NCBI GenBank assembly: GCA_017399485.1
Contig: JAFQCA010000007.1
Location: 102,391 to 166,390, forward strand
DNA from: Alistipes sp.
Lineage (GTDB): Bacteria > Bacteroidota > Bacteroidia > Bacteroidales > Rikenellaceae
DNA length: 64,000 nucleotides
Direction: 5' to 3'
A program made the position numbers and the translations under genes. Below are positions 26,508 to 34,804 of this stretch, one piece after another (positions within the stretch are counted from its first letter, which is position 1; every line of letters starts with the position of its first letter). A model generated the notes under the pieces. It did no database searches and had not been told where the DNA came from. It saw only the letters and a program-made list of their open reading frames with translations.

Positions 26508-27986
26508 TTAGATTGTGCGGTGTTCTTTATAACTCTTTACATATATGGCGCTGAATGGGCGTGAAGGACAAAGATGTTCGCACGCACCACATCCAATACA
26601 ACGCTCCTTGTTGATTACAGGAATTTTACGCGATTTTTTGTCCTTGTAATCTGACAAAACCATATTAATTGCACCTGTCGGGCAATGTTCGGCGCAGTTG
26701 CCACAATCGACATCGTCGGATATTACGATGCAGTTACGTTTTACCCACACGGCGTGTCCAATCTGAATAGATGATTTTTCGATAACGCTTATCGGCTTAA
26801 TTGCGCCTGTCGGGCATACCTCCCCACACTTGGTACATTCGGGACGGCAATATCCCTTCTCGTATGACATTGCAGGCTGCATAAAGTTCTCAAGATATGG
26901 TGAGGGGTGAAGTACGTTGTTGGGGCACACCGAAACACACAACTGACAACCTGTACAATGTGCGGCCATATTGCTTGCACTCAGTGAGCCTGCGGGCGTG
27001 AGAGTACGGAACTTGGCTCGTGGCTCCTTCTTTACGATTGTTGCATATCCTCCGTCCAATTTCATCTCTTGAGCCTTTGCTGCTGATGCGGCCAACAGTC
27101 CTGCCCCTACAAGGAAGTTTTTACGAGAGTTATCTACTTTCTCTTCGCTCTTCTGAGTCGTTGTTGAGCCTTTGCGCATTGTGTATGATATGGCACCTTT
27201 ATTACAAGACTCCAGGCAATCCATACATACTACGCAACGGCTATAATCAATCTTGTGGTTCTTTGTGTCGATGCACGATGCTTTGCATTTTTTTGCGCAC
27301 AGACCACAGTCTATACACTTCGATGTGTCGATTACGGGCTTTAGAAGTGAAAAGCGCGATAAGAACCCCAATACAGTACCTACAGGACATATCGTATTAC
27401 AATATGTTCGGCCACCTCTCCACGCCAAATAACCTACTATGCCAAGTGTGGCAACTGCTACGGCAAACGTAACCCAACTGCGAATCCATACCTCCGTAGA
27501 GTAGAATGCATAACTGTCAATACGTTCTGCAATAAAGGCTAATATGTTATTTCCAAATCCCCAAATGGGAGCCAATAAGTTTTGAGCAATGCGTCCATAC
27601 GCGCTATAAGGGGCAATCAGCAACGCGATAGAGTTAAGCCCTACCACAAATAATACTACAAAAACTATCAATACGCCGTAACGCAACCATCTCTTCTCAG
27701 CCGAGTATGAGAAACGATTTCTTTTGCGTTTGCCGCCAAACCACGATATAAGGTCCTGCATTACTCCCAACGGGCAAATGACAGAACAATATATACGCCC
27801 GAAAAGCAGTGTCAAGACAACCAATAATACGATGACACCTACATTTAGAGCCAATACGGCAGGGAGAAATTGGATTTTAGCCATCCAGCCCAACCACGCG
27901 TGAATAGTTCCTGTGAAATCGAGGAATAATAGCGTGATGCAAATGAAAAATATTGCGGCTATTGAGATTCTTATTTTTCGCAACAT
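26508..27986 (-). CDS. Membrane polyferredoxin, NapH-NapG-like fusion
   Basis: 492 residues. The N-terminal half has about four or five membrane helices and the NapH/CcoG-like Cys motifs 'CSVICPLGVMQD' and 'CNTICPVGTVLG', then two 4Fe-4S sites ('CIDCGLCAKKC', 'CVVCMDCLESC'). At about residue 290 there is an internal signal-like stretch 'SRKNFLVGAGLLAASAAKAQ', followed by a NapG/MauM-like part with four further clusters ('CTGCQLCVSVCP', 'CTKCGEVCP', 'CGNCAEHCP', 'CIGCGACEHLCP'). It looks like NapH and NapG in one chain, passing quinol electrons across the membrane to periplasmic acceptors, here plausibly the aldo/keto reductase. First gene of the operon. Confidence 0.8.
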   Translation of the reverse strand: MLRKIRISIAAIFFICITLLFLDFTGTIHAWLGWMAKIQFLPAVLALNVGVIVLLVVLTLLFGRIYCSVICPLGVMQDLISWFGGKRKRNRFSYSAEKRWLRYGVLIVFVVLFVVGLNSIALLIAPYSAYGRIAQNLLAPIWGFGNNILAFIAERIDSYAFYSTEVWIRSWVTFAVAVATLGIVGYLAWRGGRTYCNTICPVGTVLGFLSRFSLLKPVIDTSKCIDCGLCAKKCKASCIDTKNHKIDYSRCVVCMDCLESCNKGAISYTMRKGSTTTQKSEEKVDNSRKNFLVGAGLLAASAAKAQEMKLDGGYATIVKKEPRAKFRTLTPAGSLSASNMAAHCTGCQLCVSVCPNNVLHPSPYLENFMQPAMSYEKGYCRPECTKCGEVCPTGAIKPISVIEKSSIQIGHAVWVKRNCIVISDDVDCGNCAEHCPTGAINMVLSDYKDKKSRKIPVINKERCIGCGACEHLCPSRPFSAIYVKSYKEHRTI

Positions 27987-28146
27987 CTCGGTAATTTTAA
28001 TTCGTTAATAAGTTTTCTACAAATAAAATAAATTTTTTGATATAAAACAAGTTGTTTGTATCTCAAAGTGACGTGCGATACTCGATTTGGGCTATAAAGT
28101 CGTTAAAACAAGCCTATTTTAATGTTTGGCATTTTCACCTTCTTAT

Positions 28147-28162
28147 TTGGCACGTCAATTGT
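28147..28162 (+). promoter_or_regulatory. Sigma-54-type (-24/-12) promoter
   Basis: TTGGCACG-N4-TTGT: the GG at 28149-28150 and GT at 28161-28162 are separated by exactly 10 bases, matching the sigma-54 pattern TGGCACG-N4-TTGC with GT for GC. No TAnnTTTG element is near. The predicted start is about 28173. Confidence 0.6.
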
Positions 28163-28172
28163 AATATTTTAT

Positions 28173-28299
28173 ATCAACTGCGGCATTTAGCAGTGCCGTA
28201 GCGAGGTTTCTTCATTTATTTAAGTTTGGGTTAGTAGTTTAAGGGATTTCTAATGTCCCGAAGGTAGGCGGCAATCGTGAGATTCCCGCCTATTTTTTT
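28173..28299 (+). ncRNA. Candidate sigma-54-dependent small RNA
   Basis: About 125 nt between a sigma-54-type promoter and a very strong terminator, with no usable ORF (the only ATG opens a 4-codon frame). A first stem CTGCGGCA / TGCCGTAG (8 bp, one G-U) sits at the 5' end, a weaker GGGA / TCCC hairpin in the middle, and the terminator at the 3' end. The central 45 nt is AU-rich and unpaired, a place where target pairing could occur. Flanking genes are on the minus strand, so this is a free-standing unit. The call rests on promoter, structure and terminator; no family was recognised. Confidence 0.55.
28265..28299 (+). terminator. Intrinsic terminator of the candidate small RNA
   Basis: Stem TAGGCGG / CCGCCTA, one C-C mismatch, then AATC / GATT with a GTGA loop, followed by seven T at 28293-28299. 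Confidence 0.85.
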
Positions 28300-28360
28300 A
28301 GGTGCTTACATACAATATTACACTACTTATTAAGGCGTCTTGCTTCTTTAAGCCTACGTT

Positions 28361-28425
28361 GCGGACTTTGTCCGCATTTACAGGTCTGACCTACCCCCAA
28401 TCCCCGCCTCAGGCAGGGGCTTTGG
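28361..28425. repeat. GC-rich palindromic intergenic segment
   Basis: Contains a perfect GCGGAC-TTT-GTCCGC hairpin (28361-28375) and, at 28392-28425, a C-rich/G-rich palindrome (CCCCGCCT / AGGCAGGGG). The second part aligns with 63840-63873 (TACCCCC, then a CCTG/GCAGGGG core, then TTTGG), which suggests a second dispersed repeat family. The remainder of 28300-28500 holds no convincing gene. Confidence 0.4.
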
Positions 28426-28507
28426 TCGCCTTTACAAGGCTCCAAATGAGGTACAACCTGTGGTTGTGTAATTTGGTAAATCCCCCTTTTTTGCTCTCAA
28501 AAATCAT

Positions 28508-28533
28508 ACAACCCGTCGTTTGGGACGGGTTGT
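28508..28533 (-). terminator. Terminator of the GH18-ThuA gene
   Basis: Perfect 10-bp stem ACAACCCGTC / GACGGGTTGT just past the stop codon at 28557, followed on the minus strand by a T-rich stretch (TGATTTTTG). Confidence 0.7.
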
Positions 28534-28556
28534 AGGTGATGTTATTTGATGTGGGA

Positions 28557-31055
28557 TTAAAACTTATCACGCATCAGCCAACGCATAGCGTTGTAAACGA
28601 GATAATTCTGTGTCGGGTCTACAAAGATTCGTGTACCGTGCCCCATATTCATATAAATCATATTGTAATCGGTGTTAGACCATACAACAGGGAAGTCACC
28701 GTCGGTTACCGTATCCTTGAAGCCAATGGGATAGTTGTCTTTTGACAGTGTAACCAATACCTTCACATTCTCCTTTTCGCGTGGGCTGGGGCGGAACTGA
28801 TACCACTCGTTCTGTGGTGAGATATATGTGCGAGGCATACCCTTAGTTACGGGGTGACGCGGGTCGTCAATCTCAAGTTTAGCCGATTGTGGCGGCCAGT
28901 TATTGCGGTTGAAGATTGCTCCGCCGAGGAAATCTACAAACCACGGCCAATTGGTGTTGCGGTCATTGTAACCAGCCGAGTGGAAGCCAAACCACGCACC
29001 TCCGTTTTTCATATATCGTTCAAATGCTGCGCGCTGTTCTGGGGAGTGACCGGGGTTGTCGTTTAGCGAGATTACCAAGTGATATGAACGCAACTTCTCG
29101 TCGTTGAAATCGTTTATATCGTCGGTTACATCCACAACCAAACCGTCACCGATGGTCATATCGCGGAAGAATCGAACTCCATCTTCGGCAAATTGGCGGT
29201 GAGCCTCCTCTACATACTTGTTATAGTGAATCAATACTCGGAATCGGGGGAACCAATTTGCAGGTCCTGCGGCCCACTTGATGGCATTAGAGAACATTGT
29301 TGTGAAGTCTTTGTTCTCCATTAATTCCTTGTCGTGTCCCATCAAGAAATATACGTTGCGAGCCTTCATTCTTGGATTGGTCCAAACTACGGGGTGGTCG
29401 CCCATTGTAACATTTGATTTGGGCGAGTATGTTGCCTCATCAACGTGAGCCAATATATCTACCTTGCCACGAGGAGTCTTGTCGAAAGTATACCACTCCT
29501 CTTTTGTGACTTTGAATTTGGGGCTTACGCCTTGCATTACAGGATGATTCTTGCGCTCAACGACAACTTCTCCGTCAGCCAATGGGGCGATGTAGTTCTT
29601 GAATTTAATGCCTCCCATATAATCCGAGAACCACTCCCACATCTTGAAACCGTCAAAATCGCCTAATAGAGTTGCGTGATGGAATCCCACCCAGCCTATC
29701 GAGCCGTCGAAAATGGCCTGCTCGAATGCTGCTTTTGCGGTGTCGGTCCAATTATAGGGAACGTAGTCAAGTTGGATAAATACCTTATGTTGAGCCAGAA
29801 ATTCTTTGTTTATCTTCTCGGTGTTGTTAATCTCTGTAATCTCATAGCCATTCTCTTTAGCAAAATTGTTCAACCAAGCCATAGCAGCATCGGTAAAACC
29901 TCCGTGATTGCCACCGCGTTCGGTCAAGACCAACAGACGAGGTGTCGTGGGCTCGGCGGGAACAATCTTTTGAGGGGTTGTAGTGAGTGTCTGCTCCAAT
30001 AACTCCTCATCGGGGATAGGTGTGCCTAATATACCTTGATATACAGTGTTGCGCAAATCGCCAGCCTCGTTATCTCCGTCATAATCCCAATACATTGCAC
30101 CCTTCAGTCCGTTCTCCAATACGTAGCGGCATTTGCCAGCCAAAGAACGAGGGTTTTCGAATCCGAATACAAAGTTGCCTTGTAGGTCTGTCAAATAAGG
30201 GGCTTTGGCCTCATCATCCCAACGCTCGATATATTTGTCCGATGTTGCGGGTATATCCTTGTAATCTTGGAAATTGGGATAATTCTTACCGCCGCGACCA
30301 TAAAATGCCATACCCATAACCAACTTATGCATCGGAACGCCAGCCTCGACGTGAGCCTTCACAGCGTCGGTAGAACTCATATTGGTATTCTTTGAGGGAT
30401 ATAGAGCCGTGTGGTGCTTGGGCGCGCCTCCCATATCGTAAGCCATAATGTTTACGAAGTTTATGTACTTATCGATAGCCTTGAAATCGATATATCTTGC
30501 GCTACCCACCGACGCCAATGTGAGCAGATATTTTTTACCTAACGCCTTGCGTAAATCGCGCATCAAGAGCGTAAAGTTCTCTGTGTCGTTTTCTGATGAA
30601 GATATGCCTGCAGCGTTGCTTGTCGGATACTCCCAATCAATATCTATGCCATCCAGCCCGAAATCCTCTACCACACGTCGGCAATCTTCAGCAAAAGCCA
30701 TACGGCGTCTGTCATCGGCAGCCATCTCGCTGAAACGACCACTACCCCAGCCTCCTACCGAAAGCATAACTTTTAGTTGGGGGTTATCTTTTTTGAGGGC
30801 TACAATACTCTTAAGACGCTCCTCGTTATCTATACGTACACCGTCAAATGTATTGGTGACGTGGCCAAATGCATAGTTAATATGAGTCATCGTTTTGGGG
30901 TCGGGCATTATCCTGCTCCACGATGTGACGTATGCGACAATCACTCTCTCGTTGGCTGCAACCGTCTTCTCTGCCGCAAACAGGTTGTTTGCTATTGCCG
31001 ACAATGCGATAAACGCCATCGTGGCAATTAGTGTTGTGTAAAATAATCTTTTCAT
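28557..31055 (-). CDS. Exported GH18 glycosidase fused to two ThuA-like domains
   Basis: 832 residues from the ATG at 31055. The frame is open to 31091, but a TATCTTGC -7-like element at 31088-31095 and the signal peptide ('LIATMAFIALSAIANNLFAA') favour the later start. The GH18 TIM barrel (about 35-350) has 'KVMLSVGGWG' and the catalytic 'DGIDIDWEYP' (DxxDxDxE), so a chitinase or endo-beta-N-acetylglucosaminidase activity is expected. Two ThuA (trehalose-utilisation-like) domains follow, about 380-600 and 605-830, each with 'GWVGFHHA'/'AWFGFHSAG' and 'HPVxxGxxxxF' style motifs. ThuA domains belong to the glutamine-amidotransferase-like fold and are implicated in sugar metabolism. Single-gene unit. 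Confidence 0.85.
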   Translation of the reverse strand: MKRLFYTTLIATMAFIALSAIANNLFAAEKTVAANERVIVAYVTSWSRIMPDPKTMTHINYAFGHVTNTFDGVRIDNEERLKSIVALKKDNPQLKVMLSVGGWGSGRFSEMAADDRRRMAFAEDCRRVVEDFGLDGIDIDWEYPTSNAAGISSSENDTENFTLLMRDLRKALGKKYLLTLASVGSARYIDFKAIDKYINFVNIMAYDMGGAPKHHTALYPSKNTNMSSTDAVKAHVEAGVPMHKLVMGMAFYGRGGKNYPNFQDYKDIPATSDKYIERWDDEAKAPYLTDLQGNFVFGFENPRSLAGKCRYVLENGLKGAMYWDYDGDNEAGDLRNTVYQGILGTPIPDEELLEQTLTTTPQKIVPAEPTTPRLLVLTERGGNHGGFTDAAMAWLNNFAKENGYEITEINNTEKINKEFLAQHKVFIQLDYVPYNWTDTAKAAFEQAIFDGSIGWVGFHHATLLGDFDGFKMWEWFSDYMGGIKFKNYIAPLADGEVVVERKNHPVMQGVSPKFKVTKEEWYTFDKTPRGKVDILAHVDEATYSPKSNVTMGDHPVVWTNPRMKARNVYFLMGHDKELMENKDFTTMFSNAIKWAAGPANWFPRFRVLIHYNKYVEEAHRQFAEDGVRFFRDMTIGDGLVVDVTDDINDFNDEKLRSYHLVISLNDNPGHSPEQRAAFERYMKNGGAWFGFHSAGYNDRNTNWPWFVDFLGGAIFNRNNWPPQSAKLEIDDPRHPVTKGMPRTYISPQNEWYQFRPSPREKENVKVLVTLSKDNYPIGFKDTVTDGDFPVVWSNTDYNMIYMNMGHGTRIFVDPTQNYLVYNAMRWLMRDKF

Positions 31056-31203
31056 AAATTTATTGAGGTTTAGGAAATAAATCTTCTGCAAGATACGAAT
31101 ATTTAATGAGAAATTGTTTGTCGCATAATTAAAATATGGGCGATAGGTGGATTTTTTACGTTCCTTAGGTGGCTATCGTGCAGATTAGCAGGTGGGTAAC
31201 AAT

Positions 31204-31235
31204 AATCGCCATCCATTTTTATGTGGACGGCGATT
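31204..31235 (-). terminator. Terminator of the phosphoesterase operon
   Basis: AATCGCC-ATCCA pairs with TGGAC-GGCGATT with one bulge. It lies just after the phosphoesterase stop at 31257 and runs into ATTATTGTT on the minus strand. Confidence 0.65.
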
Positions 31236-31256
31236 GTCGTGTGTTGTGCTGATATG

Positions 31257-32351
31257 TTATGGTTTTGCAGCCGATTTTATGGTTATAATAGCCAACTCGC
31301 TATTTGTCCCGATGCGGAAAGGTGGCCCCCATAACGATAATCCGCTTGATACATATATGTGCGTGTTCTGCCATTTGCGGTAGCCGTGACTCTGTTCGTA
31401 GATGTAATCGGTCAGCAGACTTAATGGCCAAACCTGTCCTCGATGGGTATGACCACTCAACTGCATATCGACACCTGTCGCATCTGTTTCTGCGAGTTTA
31501 TATGGCTGGTGGTCTAATACGATAATAGGTTTATTGCTCTCTACCCTACCGAGTAACTCCTCCAATGACTTGCGACGGCGATTTGATAAATCATCTCGCC
31601 CCACAATCTGTATGCCGCACGGTAATGTGACAACACTGTCGCGTAGCAATATTATGGGGGTATTCTGTAAAAACTCTTCGCACTGCTCGATGCGACTGAT
31701 ATATTCGTGGTTGCCTGCTGCCATATATATACCCATTGGGGCCTGCAATTCGCTCAACTCCTCCTCCATCCGTTGTTGCTTGACGGGCGTTATGCTGTTG
31801 TCAATCAAATCGCCACTAATGAGAATTAAATCGGGCTTTTGGGCGTTAATCATATCAACATAGCGTTGTAAAGCCTGCTTGTCAGTCCCGTTTCCCAAAT
31901 GCACGTCGCTAATTGCTGCAATCCGCACCTCTCCTTTATCAAACGCTTTGTCGAGGGTGATGTCTATATGTTCGATTTTTGGGTGACGGTAGTTGTAATA
32001 TCCGTATGATAATAACAATGCTGTTAATCCGAATGCATACAGAAAGCCCCATTGCATCGAAGGAATGAATATCTTGGCGATATCGAAAACCAATAACAGA
32101 AGCACCATATAGAGTGTGAAAACCATCCATATAGAGCCAAGATTAAACATCGCTTTGGCAATGGCTGTAGGCAACGGAATATCGCGCAAAAACATCGAAA
32201 TTATCAATAACAAGGCCAACGCCCAAAATAGACACGAAATCACAATCTTCCACCCCAATGCAAACCCGGAAACCAGTTGCATCAAACGTGCAAATATATA
32301 TATGTTTCCAGCCAGATAGGCTCCCATTATAATCAGAAAAAACATCTTCAT
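31257..32351 (-). CDS. Membrane-anchored calcineurin-like metallophosphoesterase
   Basis: 364 residues. Four hydrophobic segments lie in the first 130 residues, followed by a metallophosphoesterase domain with the full metal-ligand set: 'AISDVHLGNG', 'LISGDLIDNS', 'AAGNHEYIS', 'LDHQPY' and 'SGHTHRGQVWP'. This architecture (YkuE/YaeI-like) occurs in enzymes that act on lipid or nucleotide phosphates at the membrane, for instance UDP-diacylglucosamine-type hydrolases; the substrate here is unknown. Its ATG overlaps the upstream YkvA-like stop by one base. Confidence 0.88.
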   Translation of the reverse strand: MKMFFLIIMGAYLAGNIYIFARLMQLVSGFALGWKIVISCLFWALALLLIISMFLRDIPLPTAIAKAMFNLGSIWMVFTLYMVLLLLVFDIAKIFIPSMQWGFLYAFGLTALLLSYGYYNYRHPKIEHIDITLDKAFDKGEVRIAAISDVHLGNGTDKQALQRYVDMINAQKPDLILISGDLIDNSITPVKQQRMEEELSELQAPMGIYMAAGNHEYISRIEQCEEFLQNTPIILLRDSVVTLPCGIQIVGRDDLSNRRRKSLEELLGRVESNKPIIVLDHQPYKLAETDATGVDMQLSGHTHRGQVWPLSLLTDYIYEQSHGYRKWQNTHIYVSSGLSLWGPPFRIGTNSELAIITIKSAAKP

Positions 32352-32770
32352 CAGTCTATGTTTTGTTCGGTTATCTTGTCTATCTGCTTTTCGTCAATCT
32401 TGCCCATTAACTCCAAGAGTTTATCTTTTGCCTGTTGTTTTATTTCGGGCGTAAGGTTGTTTATTACAGTATGCAACGCCCATAATAAGGCGGCCATATC
32501 ATCTGTATATCCCATCATCGGGATAAAATCCAATACAAGGTCTGTGGGTAATATGAAATACCCTAATGCTCCGTATATCTTGCTCTTGTCGGCAGCCGAG
32601 ATTGTAGGACTCCTCAATACATAATATAATAACAGTACAGCATATACGACTTTTGCCCCCGCCCACTTTGCGGCGGACGAGAGTTTGCGCAATAATTTGT
32701 TCTCGGAGTAATTTACTTGATACTTCTCTACATCTTTAGGTTTTCTCATAATAGTTGATTTTATTGCCAC
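32351..32770 (-). CDS. YkvA-family (DUF1232) membrane protein
   Basis: 139 residues. The core 'KSKIYGALGYFILPTDLVLD' with 'PMMGYTDDMAALLWAL' is the DUF1232 signature; one or two hydrophobic segments are present. Function unknown in the family. It is the first gene of a two-gene unit with the phosphoesterase (TGATG overlap). Confidence 0.85.
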   Translation of the reverse strand: MAIKSTIMRKPKDVEKYQVNYSENKLLRKLSSAAKWAGAKVVYAVLLLYYVLRSPTISAADKSKIYGALGYFILPTDLVLDFIPMMGYTDDMAALLWALHTVINNLTPEIKQQAKDKLLELMGKIDEKQIDKITEQNID

Positions 32771-32788
32771 TCTTTATAAACTATAACG

Positions 32789-32796
32789 CAAATATA
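32789..32796 (-). promoter_or_regulatory. -7 element of the ykvA-like/phosphoesterase unit
   Basis: The minus strand reads TATATTTG, an exact TAnnTTTG match, 19 bases before the ATG. Confidence 0.55.
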
Positions 32797-32863
32797 CAGA
32801 TAATTATTTTTTGCATTTATAAGTTTGGCTAATATTTCGTTAATCCCGCTTTGAAATAAATAA

Positions 32864-32894
32864 GGGGCATCCTGATTTTTGTATCAGATACCCC
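32864..32894. terminator. Hairpin terminator after the BioB-like gene
   Basis: GGGGCATCCTGAT pairs with ATCAGATACCCC (one bulge) around TTTTGT, downstream of the radical SAM stop at 32923; on the minus strand it is followed by TTATTTATTTC. Confidence 0.7.
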
Positions 32895-32922
32895 ATTATC
32901 TATATCAATATTTTTACCAATC

Positions 32923-33906
32923 TTAAATATCGAATCCACATTCAGTGTACATACGCTTGCAGGCCTCGATATCCAAACCTCTGTGGCCAAGAGTCTCGCT
33001 CTCTGTATCGCGAGGGTTGGCTCCTGTCTCGGCATAGATGGCGTTCGCACCCGACATAAGTCCCAACTTATTTGGCTCGTGTACACCAATTGAACATATC
33101 TGCGGGCTGTGGATAGCAACAAGAGTAACGACAGCGGTAATTTGCGCTAAGCGAGATTCTGTAATCTGTCCGTATTTGCCAAGTGGCGATGCGGGCAATG
33201 GTACGCGACGCATAGCACCGTGCTGGAAACACTCGTAATCCAGACCTTTCATAATAATTTCAGCCATTTGAGTCGGAGTGTGCTCTGGGCCGATTGGCTC
33301 ACAACAATAGTAAAGGTCCAATCCTGCAGCCTTGATGTTATCGATTGTAGCGAGTCGCTGAGATGCAGGGAACTGAGTGTCGCTACCTTCGCCTAAACGC
33401 CAAACGTGGTATGCGCCGTTAGCACCTACGGCCTTCAATTCTTCGGCTTGAGTGCGACTGAAGTCGCCCAAGTTGGCAACAATCTGAGTCTTCGCAGGTA
33501 TGCGAGCACGTACCTTACGAATCACGTCAAGAGTTCTCTCAAATGGCGTATGATGCATTACCATCAATGCCAGAGCGAACAATTCTCCACTTGCAGTGAA
33601 ATTGTCTGCCGCATTGTATAACGCCTCATCATCCATAGAGAATGATTGAAATGATGTGAAATCTTCAGAGAATGAGCAGAACTTGCATTTGCCCGGACAA
33701 GGTGCAATCTCTACACCAATCTGGCCGAAAACGAGACCTTTGTTATTGAACAATTCTCGAGATAAAGAGTCTGCAACACTTCGAGTGATGCCGGCTTCTA
33801 AAGATTTTTCGTCGAAACCAAGTAAGAACTCGCACTCCTCACGCGTCATAACGTGTCCCTCCTGAATGCGCTCTATTAATTGTAAGAATTTGCTGTTTGC
33901 CTTCAT
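32923..33906 (-). CDS. Radical SAM enzyme related to biotin synthase
   Basis: 327 residues. The cluster motif is 'APCPGKCKFCSF' (CxxxCxxC), followed by the BioB/HydE-like layout 'LALMVMHHTPFERTLDVI', 'GANGAYHVWRLGEG', 'DLYYCCEPIGPEHT' and a C-terminal 'GANAIYAETGANPRD'. The overall length and fold match the BioB-TIM-barrel group, which inserts sulfur or rearranges carbon skeletons. Residues that would prove biotin synthesis are not clear and no other bio gene is near, so I leave it as BioB-like. It is transcribed alone from a promoter at 33933-33940. Confidence 0.75.
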   Translation of the reverse strand: MKANSKFLQLIERIQEGHVMTREECEFLLGFDEKSLEAGITRSVADSLSRELFNNKGLVFGQIGVEIAPCPGKCKFCSFSEDFTSFQSFSMDDEALYNAADNFTASGELFALALMVMHHTPFERTLDVIRKVRARIPAKTQIVANLGDFSRTQAEELKAVGANGAYHVWRLGEGSDTQFPASQRLATIDNIKAAGLDLYYCCEPIGPEHTPTQMAEIIMKGLDYECFQHGAMRRVPLPASPLGKYGQITESRLAQITAVVTLVAIHSPQICSIGVHEPNKLGLMSGANAIYAETGANPRDTESETLGHRGLDIEACKRMYTECGFDI

Positions 33907-33932
33907 ATATTTTTTTGAATTTTATTCTTCTA

Positions 33933-33940
33933 CAAATTTA
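33933..33940 (-). promoter_or_regulatory. -7 element of the BioB-like gene
   Basis: The minus strand reads TAAATTTG, an exact TAnnTTTG match, 27 bases before the ATG; ATTG about 18 bases upstream could be the -33 box. The rest of 33941-34309 is AT-rich and holds no gene I can support. Confidence 0.55.
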
Positions 33941-34309
33941 CTCAAAAAAAATAAAATACAATATTTTCAAGTGTGAAAACGAAAAATTAATGTGTGATAA
34001 CGAATTTTATATTTTTGTGCCCAATTTTTACATTGGTGGGTGTTACTTAAAGTTTTACTTTAGATGGATTTTGTATTGTTTTGATATTTAGAATGGTATG
34101 GTGTAGTGTAGTTTGTTTTTGGGTTTGCCACTTTGGGCAGATTTCTTGCTTATATGTCAGTTCTATTATCAAAAGTGGGCTTAACAAAAAAGGGTATTCG
34201 ATATAATTGTCGCTAAGCCCAAGATTAAAATCTTTCTAAGAATCAATAGTTGTGAAGATATACTTCATTTAAGTAATGATAAAAATGCAATGAAAAAAGG
34301 TGTAAAAAA

Positions 34310-34340
34310 TTTGCAGATTCGAATTTTTGTGCTACCTTTG
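34310..34340 (+). promoter_or_regulatory. tRNA-Asp promoter, textbook Bacteroidetes type
   Basis: TTTG (34310-34313), exactly 19 bases, TACCTTTG (34333-34340). Both boxes match the TTTG / TAnnTTTG consensus perfectly; the start is predicted about 12 bases before the tRNA. Confidence 0.85.
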
Positions 34341-34358
34341 CAATCGCAATCAGCAAAT

Positions 34359-34432
34359 GGTGCGTTAGTTCAGCTGGTTAGAATACGTGCCTGTCACGCA
34401 CGGGGTCAGGGGTTCGAGTCCCCTACGCACCG
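34359..34432 (+). tRNA. tRNA-Asp (GTC)
   Basis: Full cloverleaf: acceptor GGTGCGT / ACGCACC, D arm with AGTTCAGCTGGTTAGA, anticodon stem CGTGC / GCACG with loop CTGTCAC (anticodon GTC), T arm GGGGTTCGAGTCCCC, discriminator G. CCA is not encoded. Confidence 0.97.
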
Positions 34433-34503
34433 CAAGACTTTGATAGCAAGCGACTGAATATCAGTCGCTTTTTTTTGTGTCAGATAGTCTGTTTGAGCAG
34501 GCT
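34412..34503 (+). repeat. Direct repeat A: tRNA-Asp 3' end plus terminator
   Basis: 92 bases beginning inside the T arm of tRNA-Asp and running through its terminator. It matches 34645-34736 at 89 of 92 positions, with the first 68 bases identical. Confidence 0.9.
34448..34476 (+). terminator. tRNA-Asp terminator
   Basis: 10-bp stem AAGCGACTGA / TCAGTCGCTT with a 3-base loop and a T-tract. An identical copy lies 233 bases downstream within repeat B. Confidence 0.85.
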
Positions 34504-34644
34504 CGACAGCCTATCGTTCACAAAAAGCGCGCTTTGCTTACTTGCTATCAAAGGAGTGGGCACTACTCACAAAATATGGGGTTGCGGGAATAATTAGATA
34601 TTTAATTTTAGAGGTATTCCCGCTTCACCTTCGCTTCGCTTGGC

Positions 34645-34736
34645 GTTCGAGTCCCCTACGCACCGCAAGACTTTGATAGCAAGCGACTGAATATCAGTCG
34701 CTTTTTTTTGTGCTTGATAGTCTGTTTGAGCAGGCT
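34645..34736 (+). repeat. Direct repeat B: truncated second copy of tRNA-Asp 3' end
   Basis: Copy of 34412-34503 lacking the 5' two thirds of the tRNA. The 141 bases between the copies contain no gene. Such tRNA 3'-end duplications are usually left by site-specific integration, although a small tandem duplication would look the same. Confidence 0.85.
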
Positions 34737-34765
34737 TAATAGGATTCAGTAGCCCATTAAAACAC

Positions 34766-34793
34766 AAAAGGAGTTCACTAATGAACTCCTTTT
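34766..34793. terminator. Terminator of the orphan gene
   Basis: Perfect 12-bp stem AAAAGGAGTTCA / TGAACTCCTTTT with CTAA loop, 12 bases past the stop of the minus-strand gene at 34805. On the plus strand it is also followed by T-rich sequence. Confidence 0.8.
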
Positions 34794-34804
34794 GCTTTAT
34801 TATC

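Noticed and set aside
28302..28535. 77-codon plus-strand open frame after the candidate small RNA
   Set aside because: Runs through palindromic repeats and the terminator of the opposite gene, and has no recognisable protein character.
33897..34091. 64-codon AT-rich plus-strand frame
   Set aside because: Starts inside the BioB-like gene, covers its promoter on the other strand, and its composition reflects AT-rich intergenic DNA.
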